A stretch of 64,000 nt of DNA from Roseobacter sp. MH60115 (lineage in GTDB: Bacteria > Pseudomonadota > Alphaproteobacteria > Rhodobacterales > Rhodobacteraceae): positions 465,660 to 529,659 of the forward strand of contig NZ_JADOBQ010000004.1 in assembly GCF_015644665.1 (NCBI RefSeq), read 5' to 3'. Positions 27,271 through 36,509 of the stretch are shown piece by piece. The first letter of the stretch is position 1. Each line of letters starts with the position of its first letter. The notes beneath the pieces were generated by a model, which saw only the letters and a program-made list of their open reading frames with translations, made no database searches and was not told the origin of the DNA. A program made the translations under genes and the position numbers.

Positions 27271-29069
27271 GAAAGAGGCTCAATTACTGGAATGAAGTCA
27301 AAGCTGCGCACATCGACAAGACCGAGATCGGAGATGCGCAGTTCCGGGATCACCACGAGGGCGAGCAGCGAGTGCTGCATATAGGCGTTGTTGAGGGTAC
27401 AGCCACAATCGCGCATGGCCTGCATCATCTTGTCGGTTTTGGCGGCGATGTCCCGCGCCGGTTGGTCCGACATCAGCCCGGCGATGGGCAGCTCGACCAG
27501 CGCGGTCTCGATCCCGTCCTTGAAGATCACGATACCGCCCCCGACTTCGCCCAACCGGTTCGCGGCCAAAGCCATATGGGCGGCATCGGTGCCGACGACA
27601 ATCATATGGTGGCTGTCATGGGCCACTGTAGAGGCCATCGCCATCGGTCCCTCGTAGCCGAAGCCCGAGACAAACGCGTTGGTGACCGATCCCGTGGCGC
27701 GGTGGCGTTCGACCAGCGCGATCTGGCAGACCTCACCGGTGGCCTGTACGCGACCTTCGGTGACCGGCAGTTCGAATTGCAGGGCTTTTGTGGGTGCCTG
27801 GTTCTCGACCACGCCGATCACATTGGCGCGGACCGCATTGGCCCCGCTGGGTGCCGGAATGGCGAAATCATCAGCCGCCAGCACCTTGCCCATATGCACG
27901 GTCTGGCGCGCCTTGGCGGGCCAGTTGTAATGCGGGCACTCGACAAGGCATTTGCCATCTTCCGCCACGATCTGGCCCCGCGCGATGACGGTTTCGATCG
28001 GCAAGGTGGTCAAATCCGAGGTCAGGATCACATCCGCACGTCTGCCGGGGGTGAGCGAGCCGATCTCGCGTTCCAGCCCGAAATGGGTGGCCGTGTTGAT
28101 CGTGGCCATCTGCAGCGCCACCACCGGGTCACAGCCGCAGTCTATCGCGTGGCGCACGACCCGGTTCATGTGTCCGTCATTCACCAGCGTGCCTGAATGA
28201 CAGTCATCCGTGCACAGGATCATGTTGCGCGGATCGAGCCCCTTTCCGGTGATCGCCGTGATCTGCGTTTCCACATCGTACCACGCGGACCCGAGCCGGA
28301 TCATCGACCGCATCCCCTGCCGCATCCGCGCGATGGCATCTTCTTCGCATGTGCCTTCGTGATCATCTGCGGGGCCGCCGGCAACATAGCCTGCGAAGGC
28401 GGGGCCCAGATCGGGCGAGGCATAATGCCCGCCCACGGTCTTACCGGCGTTTTGCGTCGCAGCCATCTCGGCCAGCATCTTGGGGTCGGCGTTTGACACA
28501 CCGGGGAAATTCATCATCTCGCCCAGCCCGATGATGCCCGGCCACTGCATGGCTTCCGCCACATCCTCTGCTGTGATCTCGAACCCCGTGGTCTCCATCC
28601 CCGGCGCAGAGGGCGCGCAGGAGGGCATCTGGGTGAAAATGTTCACCGGCTGCATCAGCGCCTCGTCATGCATCATGCGCACGCCTTCCAGCCCCAGCAC
28701 ATTGGCAATCTCATGCGGGTCGGTGAACATGCTGGTGGTGCCATGGGGAATCACGGCACGGGCGAATTCCGCCGGGGTCAGCATGCCGCTCTCGATGTGC
28801 ATATGCCCGTCACAAAGACCGGGGACCATGTACCGCCCCTGCGCCGCGATGATCCGGGTGTCTGGTCCAATGCAATGCGACGCATCCGGCACCACACAGG
28901 CGATGCGACCGTCCACAATGGCAATATCGTGGTGGTCGAGGATTTCACGGGTGTGCACATTGACCCATGTGCCGCCCTGTATCACGGTGTCAGCCGGGGC
29001 GCGGCCCGTGGCAACGGCGATCAACCGGCTGGCGGAATCGGGCCATGTTGGAAAAGAAGCATGCGTCAT
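27267..29069 (-). CDS. ade: Adenine deaminase
   Basis: A 600-residue amidohydrolase converting adenine to hypoxanthine and ammonia. The metal-binding HxH is in GHMHIESGMLTPAEFARAV, followed by IPHGTTSMFTDPHEIANVLG, DDCHSGTLVNDGHMNRVVR and GSLTPGRRADVIL, all typical of the Ade family. I prefer ATG 29069 (MTHASFPTWPD); an in-frame start at 29084 would add five residues. Its stop overlaps the amn start by 4 bp. It is transcribed divergently from the VOC gene, whose ATG lies only 50 bp away, so promoters overlap. Confidence 0.95.
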   Translation of the reverse strand: MTHASFPTWPDSASRLIAVATGRAPADTVIQGGTWVNVHTREILDHHDIAIVDGRIACVVPDASHCIGPDTRIIAAQGRYMVPGLCDGHMHIESGMLTPAEFARAVIPHGTTSMFTDPHEIANVLGLEGVRMMHDEALMQPVNIFTQMPSCAPSAPGMETTGFEITAEDVAEAMQWPGIIGLGEMMNFPGVSNADPKMLAEMAATQNAGKTVGGHYASPDLGPAFAGYVAGGPADDHEGTCEEDAIARMRQGMRSMIRLGSAWYDVETQITAITGKGLDPRNMILCTDDCHSGTLVNDGHMNRVVRHAIDCGCDPVVALQMATINTATHFGLEREIGSLTPGRRADVILTSDLTTLPIETVIARGQIVAEDGKCLVECPHYNWPAKARQTVHMGKVLAADDFAIPAPSGANAVRANVIGVVENQAPTKALQFELPVTEGRVQATGEVCQIALVERHRATGSVTNAFVSGFGYEGPMAMASTVAHDSHHMIVVGTDAAHMALAANRLGEVGGGIVIFKDGIETALVELPIAGLMSDQPARDIAAKTDKMMQAMRDCGCTLNNAYMQHSLLALVVIPELRISDLGLVDVRSFDFIPVIEPLS

Positions 29070-29119
29070 GTCCCTAGGTGCCATGGCATTCGGGAAGGTT
29101 CAAGCAGGGAGGTGCGGAT

Positions 29120-29539
29120 ATGGATTACGAAACGGTCACGGCCGAGGATTTCGGCAAAAGCCTGCGCGGCATCGGGTTGAATCTGCTGGTGCGCGATGTC
29201 CGGGCCACCTGTGCCTTCCTCGCGGATGTCTTTGACTTCAACGCTCACCGGGTCAGCGACGACTTCGCCATCATCACTGCGGGCAAGGAGGTGTTCCAAT
29301 TGCACAGCGACGGCACCTATGCGGATAGTCCGCTGCTGGGTCTGCTCCCTGAGAACCCGCCGCGCGGCGCAGGTCTCGAAATCCGGCTCTATGACAGCGA
29401 TCCGGATGCCGCCGCGTCCAGGGCGGAGGCGTGCGGCGCCATGATCCTGCAGGCCCCGGCCGATAAGCCGCACGGGCTGCGCGAAGCCTATATCCTCTGC
29501 GGCGATGGCTACGCCTGGGTTCCCAGCCGCCCGCTTTGA
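29120..29539 (+). CDS. VOC-superfamily protein (glyoxalase/bleomycin-resistance fold)
   Basis: A 139-residue protein with the VOC beta-alpha-beta-beta-beta pattern: GIGLNLLVRDVRATCAFLAD at residues 17-36, a strand carrying QLHSDGTYAD, then the second repeat LEIRLYDSDPDAA and an end strand EAYILCGDGYAWVPS. Metal ligands are plausible but not certain. GGGAGG precedes the ATG at 29120, which settles the start. The gene is divergent from ade. Members include glyoxalases, dioxygenases and antibiotic-binding proteins; no substrate can be given. Confidence 0.8.
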   Translation: MDYETVTAEDFGKSLRGIGLNLLVRDVRATCAFLADVFDFNAHRVSDDFAIITAGKEVFQLHSDGTYADSPLLGLLPENPPRGAGLEIRLYDSDPDAAASRAEACGAMILQAPADKPHGLREAYILCGDGYAWVPSRPL

Positions 29540-29561
29540 GAACGGCAGGTAGGGTGGGCTT

Positions 29562-30434
29562 TCAGGCCACCTTCTGCGTCGCGATCTCCTCCCGCAGCCA
29601 GGTTGAAAAGGCACGGGCGGCACTCATCTCATGGGCGCGGGGCGACTGGATCAGATAATAGGCCTCCTGCATTCGGGCGCGATGGGAAAAGGGGGCGACC
29701 AGATGGCCCGCCTCAATCAGTCCACCCGCAATGGCATCATGCGCCAAGGCGAGCCCGCCACCGGTCATGGCAACCGAAAGCGGCACGGAATAGGTGGTCG
29801 CATAGGTAATGGGTGGATCGGGCCAGTCGAGCGTCTGCTCTTCCGCCCAGACCGCCCAAGTGCCCATCATGTTGGCGCAATCATAAAGCGGCTGGTCCGC
29901 CAGCGTCTGTAATGTCACCGGATAGTCGGGCGCACAGACCGGATAGTAGTGATCGGTCAGCAGCACTTCGGCGTGCACGCGGTCCGACGGGCGCAGGGAA
30001 AAGCGAATTTCCACATCGGCGCCGTCGGCCATATCCCGCGGCTCCCACAACTCGGTGACGATATTGATCTGCACCTCCGGGTGCCTGGCCCGAAAGCGGA
30101 TCAGCCTCGGCGCCAGCCAGTGAATCGCAAAGGTCAGGTTCGATTGAACCTGCAGGACATCGCTTTCGTTGCGCGTCAGGGCGCGGGTGCCATGGGCCAA
30201 TGTGCGAAAAGCGTCGCGCACCACCGGCAGATAGCTGATGCCGGTCTGGGTCAGCTCCAGCGCGCGGGGGCGCCGGTGAAAGAGCGGTCGCCCCAGAAAC
30301 CCCTCGAGGGATTTGATCTGCTGGCTCACGGCGCTCTGGGTCATGTTCAGATCGCGCGCGGCCCCGGTAAAGCTCAGTGTCCGGGCCGAGGCCTCGAAGG
30401 CGCGGAGCCAGTTCAGAGGGGGCAGGTCAACCAT
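29562..30434 (-). CDS. LysR-type regulator (GcvA-like)
   Basis: A 290-residue LysR regulator. The N-terminal winged helix (LNWLRAFEASARTLSFTGAA through MTQSAVSQQIKSLEGFLGRP) has the GcvA-type pattern, and a periplasmic-binding-like effector domain follows. The ATG at 30434 begins the usual short leader MVDLPPLNWLRAFE; the frame is open to 30494. It is divergent from the class II aldolase gene with about 105 bp between starts, the standard arrangement for a LysR protein controlling its neighbour. It therefore probably regulates the aldolase-desaturase-CoA gene run (inference). Confidence 0.92.
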   Translation of the reverse strand: MVDLPPLNWLRAFEASARTLSFTGAARDLNMTQSAVSQQIKSLEGFLGRPLFHRRPRALELTQTGISYLPVVRDAFRTLAHGTRALTRNESDVLQVQSNLTFAIHWLAPRLIRFRARHPEVQINIVTELWEPRDMADGADVEIRFSLRPSDRVHAEVLLTDHYYPVCAPDYPVTLQTLADQPLYDCANMMGTWAVWAEEQTLDWPDPPITYATTYSVPLSVAMTGGGLALAHDAIAGGLIEAGHLVAPFSHRARMQEAYYLIQSPRAHEMSAARAFSTWLREEIATQKVA

Positions 30435-30539
30435 TATAACCACTTCATTAGTTTTACTTATGGCCAGCTTGCGTTTTTTTCGTTGGTCAGGCAAGCGGCT
30501 TGGATGTTGTCATGGGGACAGATGACCCGGAGGATACCC

Positions 30540-31289
30540 GTGACGGAAATGCGCCCGAATATGGAGAACTGGCAGGAGCGGGTTGACCTCGCCGCCGCCT
30601 TCCGCTGGACCGTGCGGCTGAACATGCACGAGGCGGTGGCCAATCACTTTAGCCTCGCCATCAACGAGGATGGCACGCGGTTCCTGATGAACCCGAACCA
30701 AATGCATTTCTCGCGCATCCGGGCCTCGGACCTGATCGTCGTGGATGCCAATGACCCGACCAGCATGGAGGGCCCGGACGCGCCGGACCCAACGGCCTGG
30801 GGGCTGCACGGTGGTTTGCACCGGCATTGTCCGCACGCCCGCTGCGCCATGCATGTGCATTCGCCCTATGCCACGGCGCTGGCCGCCTTGGCCGACAGCC
30901 GTCTGCCGCCGGTGGACCAGAACGCCTGCACCTTCTTCAATCGCTACGTGATCGACGACAACTATGGGGGGCTCGCCTTCGAGGAGGAAGGGGCGCGCTG
31001 CGCTCAGCTTTTCGACGATCCAAAAAAGAAGGTCATGATCATGGGCAATCACGGCATCATGATCATTGGCGACACCGTCGCCGATACCTTCAACCGGCTC
31101 TACTACTTCGAGCGCGCCTGCATGACCTATATTCTCGCGCTGCAGACCGGCCAGCCGCTGCGCGTGTTGTCGGATGAGGTGGCGGAAAAGACCGCACAGG
31201 AACTGGAAAGCTACCCCGAACAGGATGCCCGACATCTGGCGGAATTGAAGGCGATCCTAGATGAGGAGGGCTCGACGTATGCCCAGTGA
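30540..31289 (+). CDS. Class II aldolase/adducin family protein
   Basis: A 249-residue zinc-dependent aldolase-fold protein. Metal-binding His105 and His107 are in AMHVHSPYAT, and a third His lies in MGNHGIMIIGDTVADTFNRL, typical of adducin-like members. I chose GTG 30540, because GGAGG sits 6 nt before it; ATG 30522 is in frame without such a site. The gene overlaps the downstream sterol desaturase gene by 11 bp. Family members act on sugar phosphates or on unknown hydroxy acids; without a known substrate for the operon the reaction is undetermined. Confidence 0.88.
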   Translation: MTEMRPNMENWQERVDLAAAFRWTVRLNMHEAVANHFSLAINEDGTRFLMNPNQMHFSRIRASDLIVVDANDPTSMEGPDAPDPTAWGLHGGLHRHCPHARCAMHVHSPYATALAALADSRLPPVDQNACTFFNRYVIDDNYGGLAFEEEGARCAQLFDDPKKKVMIMGNHGIMIIGDTVADTFNRLYYFERACMTYILALQTGQPLRVLSDEVAEKTAQELESYPEQDARHLAELKAILDEEGSTYAQ

Positions 31290-32295
31290 TACAGAAGCCC
31301 AGGAGAGAGCCAGCCACGCGGAGGTGCGCGAGGCCGGGCGCTGGAACTTCCGGCCGCCAACGCCGCTGGCGCAGAACCCGCTGTTTCAATGGCCGCCGCG
31401 TCCGCGCGCGATTTTCCAATGGTACGCGGCCTTCTGGCTCGAAATCTCGACAACAACCTTGTGCTTTGTGCTGGCCCTGCTGGCCTATTTCGCAATTCTG
31501 CCGGAACTGGCGGAGATGCAGGTGCTGGCCTGGGGTTGGGTCGCGAAGGTCTGGCTGGCCAATCTGGTCCCGCAGGTGATCTGTGCGGGCATGCTGCACT
31601 ACTGGCTGATCATGCGCAAAGGGCAGGGCGACCGCACCAAATACGACCCGCGCGATCAGGCGCGCAATAACGGCACCTTCACCTTCGGCAACCAAGTGCA
31701 CGACAATATGTTCTGGCACATCGCCAGCGGGATTACCCTGTGGACGGCTGCGCAGGTACTGGTCTTCTGGGCAATGGCGAACGGCTATGCGCCAACCATG
31801 CTCTTTCCCGGTAATCCGGTCTGGTTTGTGGCGTTTTTTGTGGTGTTGCCAATTTGGTCAAGTTTCCATTTCTACTGGATTCACCGGCTGTTGCACTGGC
31901 CGCCGCTCTACAAGCTGGCGCATTCCCTGCACCACCGCAACGTGAACGTGGGGCCGTGGTCGGGGATTTCCATGCACCCGGTTGAACACCTGCTCTTCTA
32001 CACCAACTTTGCCATTCATTTCATCGTCCCCAGCCATCCGCTGCATGTGCTTTTTCACGGCTACGTGCAATCCACCCACCCGGTGTTTTCGCATTCCGGC
32101 TTCGAGGAGATCGTCGTCGGGGACAAGCGACAGGCCAAGGCGGGCGTGTTCTTTCATCAGCTGCACCATCGCTATTTCGAGTGCAACTACGGCACGGTCG
32201 AAATGCCCTGGGACCGCTGGTTTGGCAGCTACCATGACGGTTCGGCGCAGGCCACGGAAGAGACCCGCGCGCGCAAGAAGCAGATGTACACCTGA
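31279..32295 (+). CDS. Sterol desaturase / fatty acid hydroxylase family membrane protein
   Basis: A 338-residue di-iron membrane oxygenase of the fatty acid hydroxylase superfamily. Histidine boxes are seen at residues 202-206 (HRLLH), 215-219 (HSLHH) and 293-297 (HQLHH), with additional His around 233-260, and four to five membrane segments. Such enzymes hydroxylate or desaturate lipids or hydrophobic substrates. The start ATG 31279 has AGGAGGG upstream inside the end of the aldolase gene, implying translational coupling. Coexpression with an aldolase and beta-oxidation-type genes suggests a catabolic oxygenase, not sterol synthesis (inference). Confidence 0.9.
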   Translation: MPSDTEAQERASHAEVREAGRWNFRPPTPLAQNPLFQWPPRPRAIFQWYAAFWLEISTTTLCFVLALLAYFAILPELAEMQVLAWGWVAKVWLANLVPQVICAGMLHYWLIMRKGQGDRTKYDPRDQARNNGTFTFGNQVHDNMFWHIASGITLWTAAQVLVFWAMANGYAPTMLFPGNPVWFVAFFVVLPIWSSFHFYWIHRLLHWPPLYKLAHSLHHRNVNVGPWSGISMHPVEHLLFYTNFAIHFIVPSHPLHVLFHGYVQSTHPVFSHSGFEEIVVGDKRQAKAGVFFHQLHHRYFECNYGTVEMPWDRWFGSYHDGSAQATEETRARKKQMYT

Positions 32296-32405
32296 TGGTG
32301 GTCCGCGTGGTCATCGACGATCTGTCGTGCTGGACGAGTACGCGGCGCTTGGGGAAGTGAGGCCGCGCGCCGCCTTCCTTTCACCGTATGCAAGAGACCT
32401 GACAG

Positions 32406-33569
32406 ATGACGACATTTGGCCTGACTGACGAACATCAGATGATTGCGGAGACCGTCCGCAGCTTTGTTGAAAATGAAATCTACCCGCATGAAGAACTGGT
32501 CGAACGCACCGGCGAGGTGCCTGCTGAGATTGCGCAGGAGATCAAGCGCAAGACGATTGAGCTGGGCTTCTATGCTTGCAACTTTCCCGAAAGTGTTGGC
32601 TGCGCAGGGCTGAACCATCTGGAGTTTGCACTTGTCGAGCGGGAATTGGGGCGCGGCTCCATGGCGCTCAATCATTTCTTTGGACGACCGCAGAATATCC
32701 TGATGGCCTGTGAAGGCGCGCAGGTGGAGCGTTACCTGATGCCCGCGGTGCGGGGCGAGAAGATGGACGCGCTGGCCATGACGGAACCGGGCGCGGGGTC
32801 GGACGTGCGGGGCATGAAATGCGCCGCCGTGCGGGACGGTGGCTATTGGGTGGTGAACGGCACCAAGCATTTCATTTCGGGCGCGGAGCATGCGGATTTC
32901 ATCATCGTCTTCATCGCAACCGGAGAGGACCAGACGCCGAAGGGACCGAAGAAGCGGATTACGGCGTTTCTGGTCGATCGCGGCACGCCCGGTTTCATCA
33001 TCCGCGACGGGTACAAGTCGGTGAGCCACCGCGGCTACAAGAACATGATCCTCGACTTCGATGACTGCCGTCTGCCGGACGCGCAGGTTCTGGGGGAGGT
33101 CGATGGCGGGTTCGAGGTGATGAACACCTGGCTTTATGCAACCCGGATTACGGTCGCCGCGATGTCTGTGGGTCGTGCGCGGCGGGTGTTCGATTTTGCG
33201 TTGAACTACGCCGCAGAGCGGGAGCAATTCGGTCAAAAGATCGGAAAATTTCAAGGGGTCAGTTTCCAGCTCGCCGATATGATCACGGAGATCGACGCCG
33301 CGGATCTGCTGACGCTTGCCAGCGCTGACCGGCTGGACAGGGGATTGCCCGCAAACCGCGAGATCGCGAGTGCGAAGCTTTATGCCAGCGAGATGCTGGC
33401 GCGGGTCACGGATGCGGCGATCCAGGTGCATGGCGGCATGGGGCTGATGGATGACTATCCGCTGGAGCGGTTCTGGCGGGATGCGCGGGTGGAACGCATC
33501 TGGGATGGGACGAGCGAGATCCAGCGCCATATCATCAGCCGCGATCTGCTGCGCGCGCTGGGGGCATAG
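32406..33569 (+). CDS. Acyl-CoA dehydrogenase
   Basis: A 387-residue FAD enzyme introducing a double bond alpha-beta to a CoA thioester. The flavin-binding block MTEPGAGSDVRGMKC lies around residue 120, and the C-terminal active-site region reads IQVHGGMGLMDDYPLERFWR followed by RIWDGTSEIQRHI. The last two thirds match typical short-chain and branched-chain members; it is also close in style to CaiA-type crotonobetainyl-CoA reductases. It follows the desaturase gene after 110 bp and precedes the CoA ligase gene by 57 bp on the same strand. Confidence 0.94.
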   Translation: MTTFGLTDEHQMIAETVRSFVENEIYPHEELVERTGEVPAEIAQEIKRKTIELGFYACNFPESVGCAGLNHLEFALVERELGRGSMALNHFFGRPQNILMACEGAQVERYLMPAVRGEKMDALAMTEPGAGSDVRGMKCAAVRDGGYWVVNGTKHFISGAEHADFIIVFIATGEDQTPKGPKKRITAFLVDRGTPGFIIRDGYKSVSHRGYKNMILDFDDCRLPDAQVLGEVDGGFEVMNTWLYATRITVAAMSVGRARRVFDFALNYAAEREQFGQKIGKFQGVSFQLADMITEIDAADLLTLASADRLDRGLPANREIASAKLYASEMLARVTDAAIQVHGGMGLMDDYPLERFWRDARVERIWDGTSEIQRHIISRDLLRALGA

Positions 33570-33625
33570 GGTTTTATGCCTCCGGCGGGGATATTTTGGG
33601 CCAGAAGAAGCGCTGGGGGTTTCGG

Positions 33626-35686
33626 GTGAGCCGTGACTTTGATCGTTTGTTGCGGCCCCGGTCCGTGGCTGTTATCGGCGGCGGTATGTGGTGTCAGCAG
33701 GTGGTGCGGCAGCTGCATGGCATGGGGTTTGGCGGTGAGATCTGGCGGGTGCATCCTGACCCTGCGCGGGTGGAGGGGATTGCCGCCGTGGCATCGGTTG
33801 CTGATCTGCCCGGTGTGCCGGACGCGGTTTTCATTGGTGTGAACAGGCATCTGACCGTGCAGGTCGTGTCGGCTTTGGCGCAGATGGGGGCGGGGGGCGC
33901 GGTCTGTTTCGCGTCAGGCTTCTCCGAAGCGACCGGAGAAGATGGCAGCGCCCATGATTTGCAATCGGCTCTGGTTGCGGCGGCGGGCGATATGCCCATC
34001 CTCGGGCCGAATTGTTATGGGTTCATCAACGCGCTGGACGGCGCAATGCTCTGGCCGGATCAGCATGGTTGTGTGTCGGTGGAGCGGGGTGTCGCGATCC
34101 TGACACAGAGCTCCAACATCGCGATCAACCTGACGATGCAGCAACGCGGGCTGCCAATTGCCTTTGTCGGGACCTGTGGGAACATGGCCCAGACCTCGCA
34201 GGCGGATCTGGCTTCTGCACTGTTGGATGATCCGCGGATCACCGCAATTGGTCTGCATATTGAAGGGTTCGGGGGTACTGCGGCCTGGCACGCGCTGGCC
34301 ATAAAAGCACATGGCAAGGGGGTGCCGCTGGTGGCTTTGAAGGCGGGCGTGTCGCAAGAAGCGCAACGCGCGACCCTGTCGCATACCGCCTCCCTTGCGG
34401 GCAGCGATGCCGGGGCCGCCGCTTTTCTGGCGCGTTTGGGGATTGCTCGTGTGCATGATTTGCCGAGCTTTCTGGAAACCTTGAAGCTGCTGCATGTCGC
34501 GGGTCCGCTGGAGCACCCCACTTTGTCGAGCATCAGCTGTTCCGGGGGAGAGGCCAGCCTGGCGGCAGACGCCGCCGTGGGCATGCGGCTGTCCTTTCCG
34601 GCGCTGGAACCTCAGCAAAAGACGGCGTTGCAGGAGGTATTGGGCCCGATGGTCGCCCTGTCCAATCCGCTGGACTATCACACCTATATCTGGGGGGATG
34701 CCCGTAAAATGGCGGCGGCCTGGACCCCGATGGCGGCAGCACATATCGGATTGGTTTTGATACTCGTTGACTACCCGCATACCGATGCTGCGGATTGGCA
34801 TTGCGCGACCGAGGCTGCGATTGCGACTTACCGGGCCAGCGGGCGGCCCGTGGCCGTGGTCTCGACGCTGCCGGAACTGATGCCCGCTGAGGTTGCCGCG
34901 ACGTTGATGCAGGCCGGGGTCACCCCGCTCTTTGGCCTGCGCGAGGCGATGGTGGCGGCGGAGGCGGCGGCGCATCTGTCCGCGCCTAGTGTCGCGCCGC
35001 CCTTGGTTGCGTCACCGCCCGCCACGCCCCGGATGCTGAAGGAGGCAGAGGCGAAAGGCCTGTTGCAACGCTTTGGTGTGATCGTGCCTGCCCATTTGGT
35101 CTGCGAGGATGTTTTGCAGGTTGATGCCACGGCGCTGCGCGCGCCCTTGGCGCTCAAGGCACAGGGGATTGCGCATAAATCGGAAGTTGGCGCGGTGCGT
35201 CTTGGCCTGTCTCACGGTGATCTGCCTGATGCGGCACGGACGCTGCCCAAGGGCAGTTTGCTGATCGAAGAGATGGTGCAGGGCGGTATCGCCGAACTGC
35301 TGATCGGGGTCACTGTGGATGCCGCACACGGCTACGTCCTGACCCTCGGAACCGGCGGTGTCATGACGGAATTGTGGCAGGACAGCGCGTCGTTACTGCT
35401 GCCGGTGACCGAGATGGACGTCCGGCAGGCCCTGTGCCACCTCAAAACCTACCCGCTGCTGACTGGGTTTCGCGGCAAGCCACCCGTTGATTTGAGTGCG
35501 ATTGTCGAGACCGTTATGGCGCTGCAGAGATGTGTGATTGCGCATCAGGGCGAGATCGCGGAAGTTGAGATCAACCCGCTGATCTGTACACCGACATCGG
35601 CGGTTGCCGCGGATGCGCTGATGGTGCTGGATACGTCGGCGATTTCAGAAGGAGAGAGGCATGGACCCGATCAAAACTGCTCGTAA
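33626..35686 (+). CDS. Acetate--CoA ligase (ADP-forming) family protein, fused alpha-beta form
   Basis: A 686-residue NDP-forming acyl-CoA synthetase. The order is a CoA-binding Rossmann domain (LLRPRSVAVIGGG), a succinyl-CoA ligase-like domain with GPNCYGFINALDGAMLWP, the probable phosphohistidine region LSHTASLAGSDAGAAAF, and a C-terminal ATP-grasp domain (GVIVPAHLVCEDV through EVEINPLICTP). Such fused enzymes activate acids to CoA esters or run in reverse to make ATP. The start is GTG 33626 (VSRDFDRLLRPRS), where family homology begins, although the ribosome-binding site is weak. It overlaps the crotonase gene by 26 bp. The acid activated is unknown. Confidence 0.9.
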   Translation: MSRDFDRLLRPRSVAVIGGGMWCQQVVRQLHGMGFGGEIWRVHPDPARVEGIAAVASVADLPGVPDAVFIGVNRHLTVQVVSALAQMGAGGAVCFASGFSEATGEDGSAHDLQSALVAAAGDMPILGPNCYGFINALDGAMLWPDQHGCVSVERGVAILTQSSNIAINLTMQQRGLPIAFVGTCGNMAQTSQADLASALLDDPRITAIGLHIEGFGGTAAWHALAIKAHGKGVPLVALKAGVSQEAQRATLSHTASLAGSDAGAAAFLARLGIARVHDLPSFLETLKLLHVAGPLEHPTLSSISCSGGEASLAADAAVGMRLSFPALEPQQKTALQEVLGPMVALSNPLDYHTYIWGDARKMAAAWTPMAAAHIGLVLILVDYPHTDAADWHCATEAAIATYRASGRPVAVVSTLPELMPAEVAATLMQAGVTPLFGLREAMVAAEAAAHLSAPSVAPPLVASPPATPRMLKEAEAKGLLQRFGVIVPAHLVCEDVLQVDATALRAPLALKAQGIAHKSEVGAVRLGLSHGDLPDAARTLPKGSLLIEEMVQGGIAELLIGVTVDAAHGYVLTLGTGGVMTELWQDSASLLLPVTEMDVRQALCHLKTYPLLTGFRGKPPVDLSAIVETVMALQRCVIAHQGEIAEVEINPLICTPTSAVAADALMVLDTSAISEGERHGPDQNCS

Positions 35687-36440
35687 GGGGGCCATCCTTG
35701 AGGTCACGCTGGACCGACCCAAGGCAAATGCCATCGATCTGAAAACCTCTCGCATTATGGGGGAGGTCTTTGCCGAGTTTCGCGATAACCCGGCGCTGCG
35801 TGTCGCCATCCTCACCGGTGCGGGTGAGAAATTCTTTTGCCCCGGTTGGGATCTGAAGGCCGCAGCCGAGGGCGACGCGGTGGATGGAGATTACGGCGTT
35901 GGCGGGTTCGGCGGGCTGCAGGAATTGCGTGGGTTGAACAAACCGGTGATTGCCGCCGTGAACGGGATCGCCTGTGGGGGTGGGTTGGAGCTGGCCCTGA
36001 GCGCTGACATGATCCTGGCGGCGGATCATGCGACCTTTGCCCTGCCGGAAATCCGGTCGGGCACCGTGGCGGATGCGGCGTCCGTGAAGCTGCCTAAACG
36101 CATTCCCTATCACATCGCGATGGAACTGCTGTTGACCGGCAGATGGTTTGACGCGCAGGAGGCGCACCGCTGGGGGCTGGTCAATGAGGTTGTGCCGGCC
36201 ACAGAGCTGAAGCAGCGGGTCTGGGCGCTGGCGGAGCTGATCGCCTCCGGTCCGCCGCTTGTTTACGCCGCCATCAAGGAGATCGTGCGGGACGCGGAGG
36301 ATGCCAAGTTCCAGGATGCGATGAACCGGATCACCGGGCGGCAGCTTGAAACGGTGGACCGGCTTTATGCTTCCGAAGACCAGTTGGAAGGCGCGCGGGC
36401 CTTTGCGGAAAAACGCGACCCGGTGTGGAAAGGCCGCTGA
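35661..36440 (+). CDS. Enoyl-CoA hydratase/isomerase (crotonase, CaiD-like)
   Basis: A 259-residue crotonase. Both catalytic glutamates are present: Glu110 in ACGGGLELALSADM and Glu130 in ALPEIRSG. The oxyanion-hole blocks are FFCPGWDLKAA and NGIACGGG. The C-terminal RIPYHIAMELLLTGRWFDAQ resembles members annotated as carnitinyl-CoA dehydratase, but this is not proof of substrate. The ATG at 35661 has GAAGGAGAGAGG upstream, inside the ligase gene, so expression is coupled. With the ligase and dehydrogenase it would activate, oxidise and hydrate a short acid. Confidence 0.93.
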   Translation: MDPIKTARKGAILEVTLDRPKANAIDLKTSRIMGEVFAEFRDNPALRVAILTGAGEKFFCPGWDLKAAAEGDAVDGDYGVGGFGGLQELRGLNKPVIAAVNGIACGGGLELALSADMILAADHATFALPEIRSGTVADAASVKLPKRIPYHIAMELLLTGRWFDAQEAHRWGLVNEVVPATELKQRVWALAELIASGPPLVYAAIKEIVRDAEDAKFQDAMNRITGRQLETVDRLYASEDQLEGARAFAEKRDPVWKGR

Positions 36441-36509
36441 TTGGATTTGCCGAAACCACCCGTCTGCCGCTATGGGAGGTGACGGTTTGAAAGAATGGTG
36501 TGAGTATCG

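Noticed and set aside
35661..36440. Definite carnitinyl-CoA dehydratase (CaiD)
   Set aside because: The crotonase fold and both catalytic glutamates are clear, but nothing in the sequence proves carnitine as substrate; only a general enoyl-CoA hydratase call is made.
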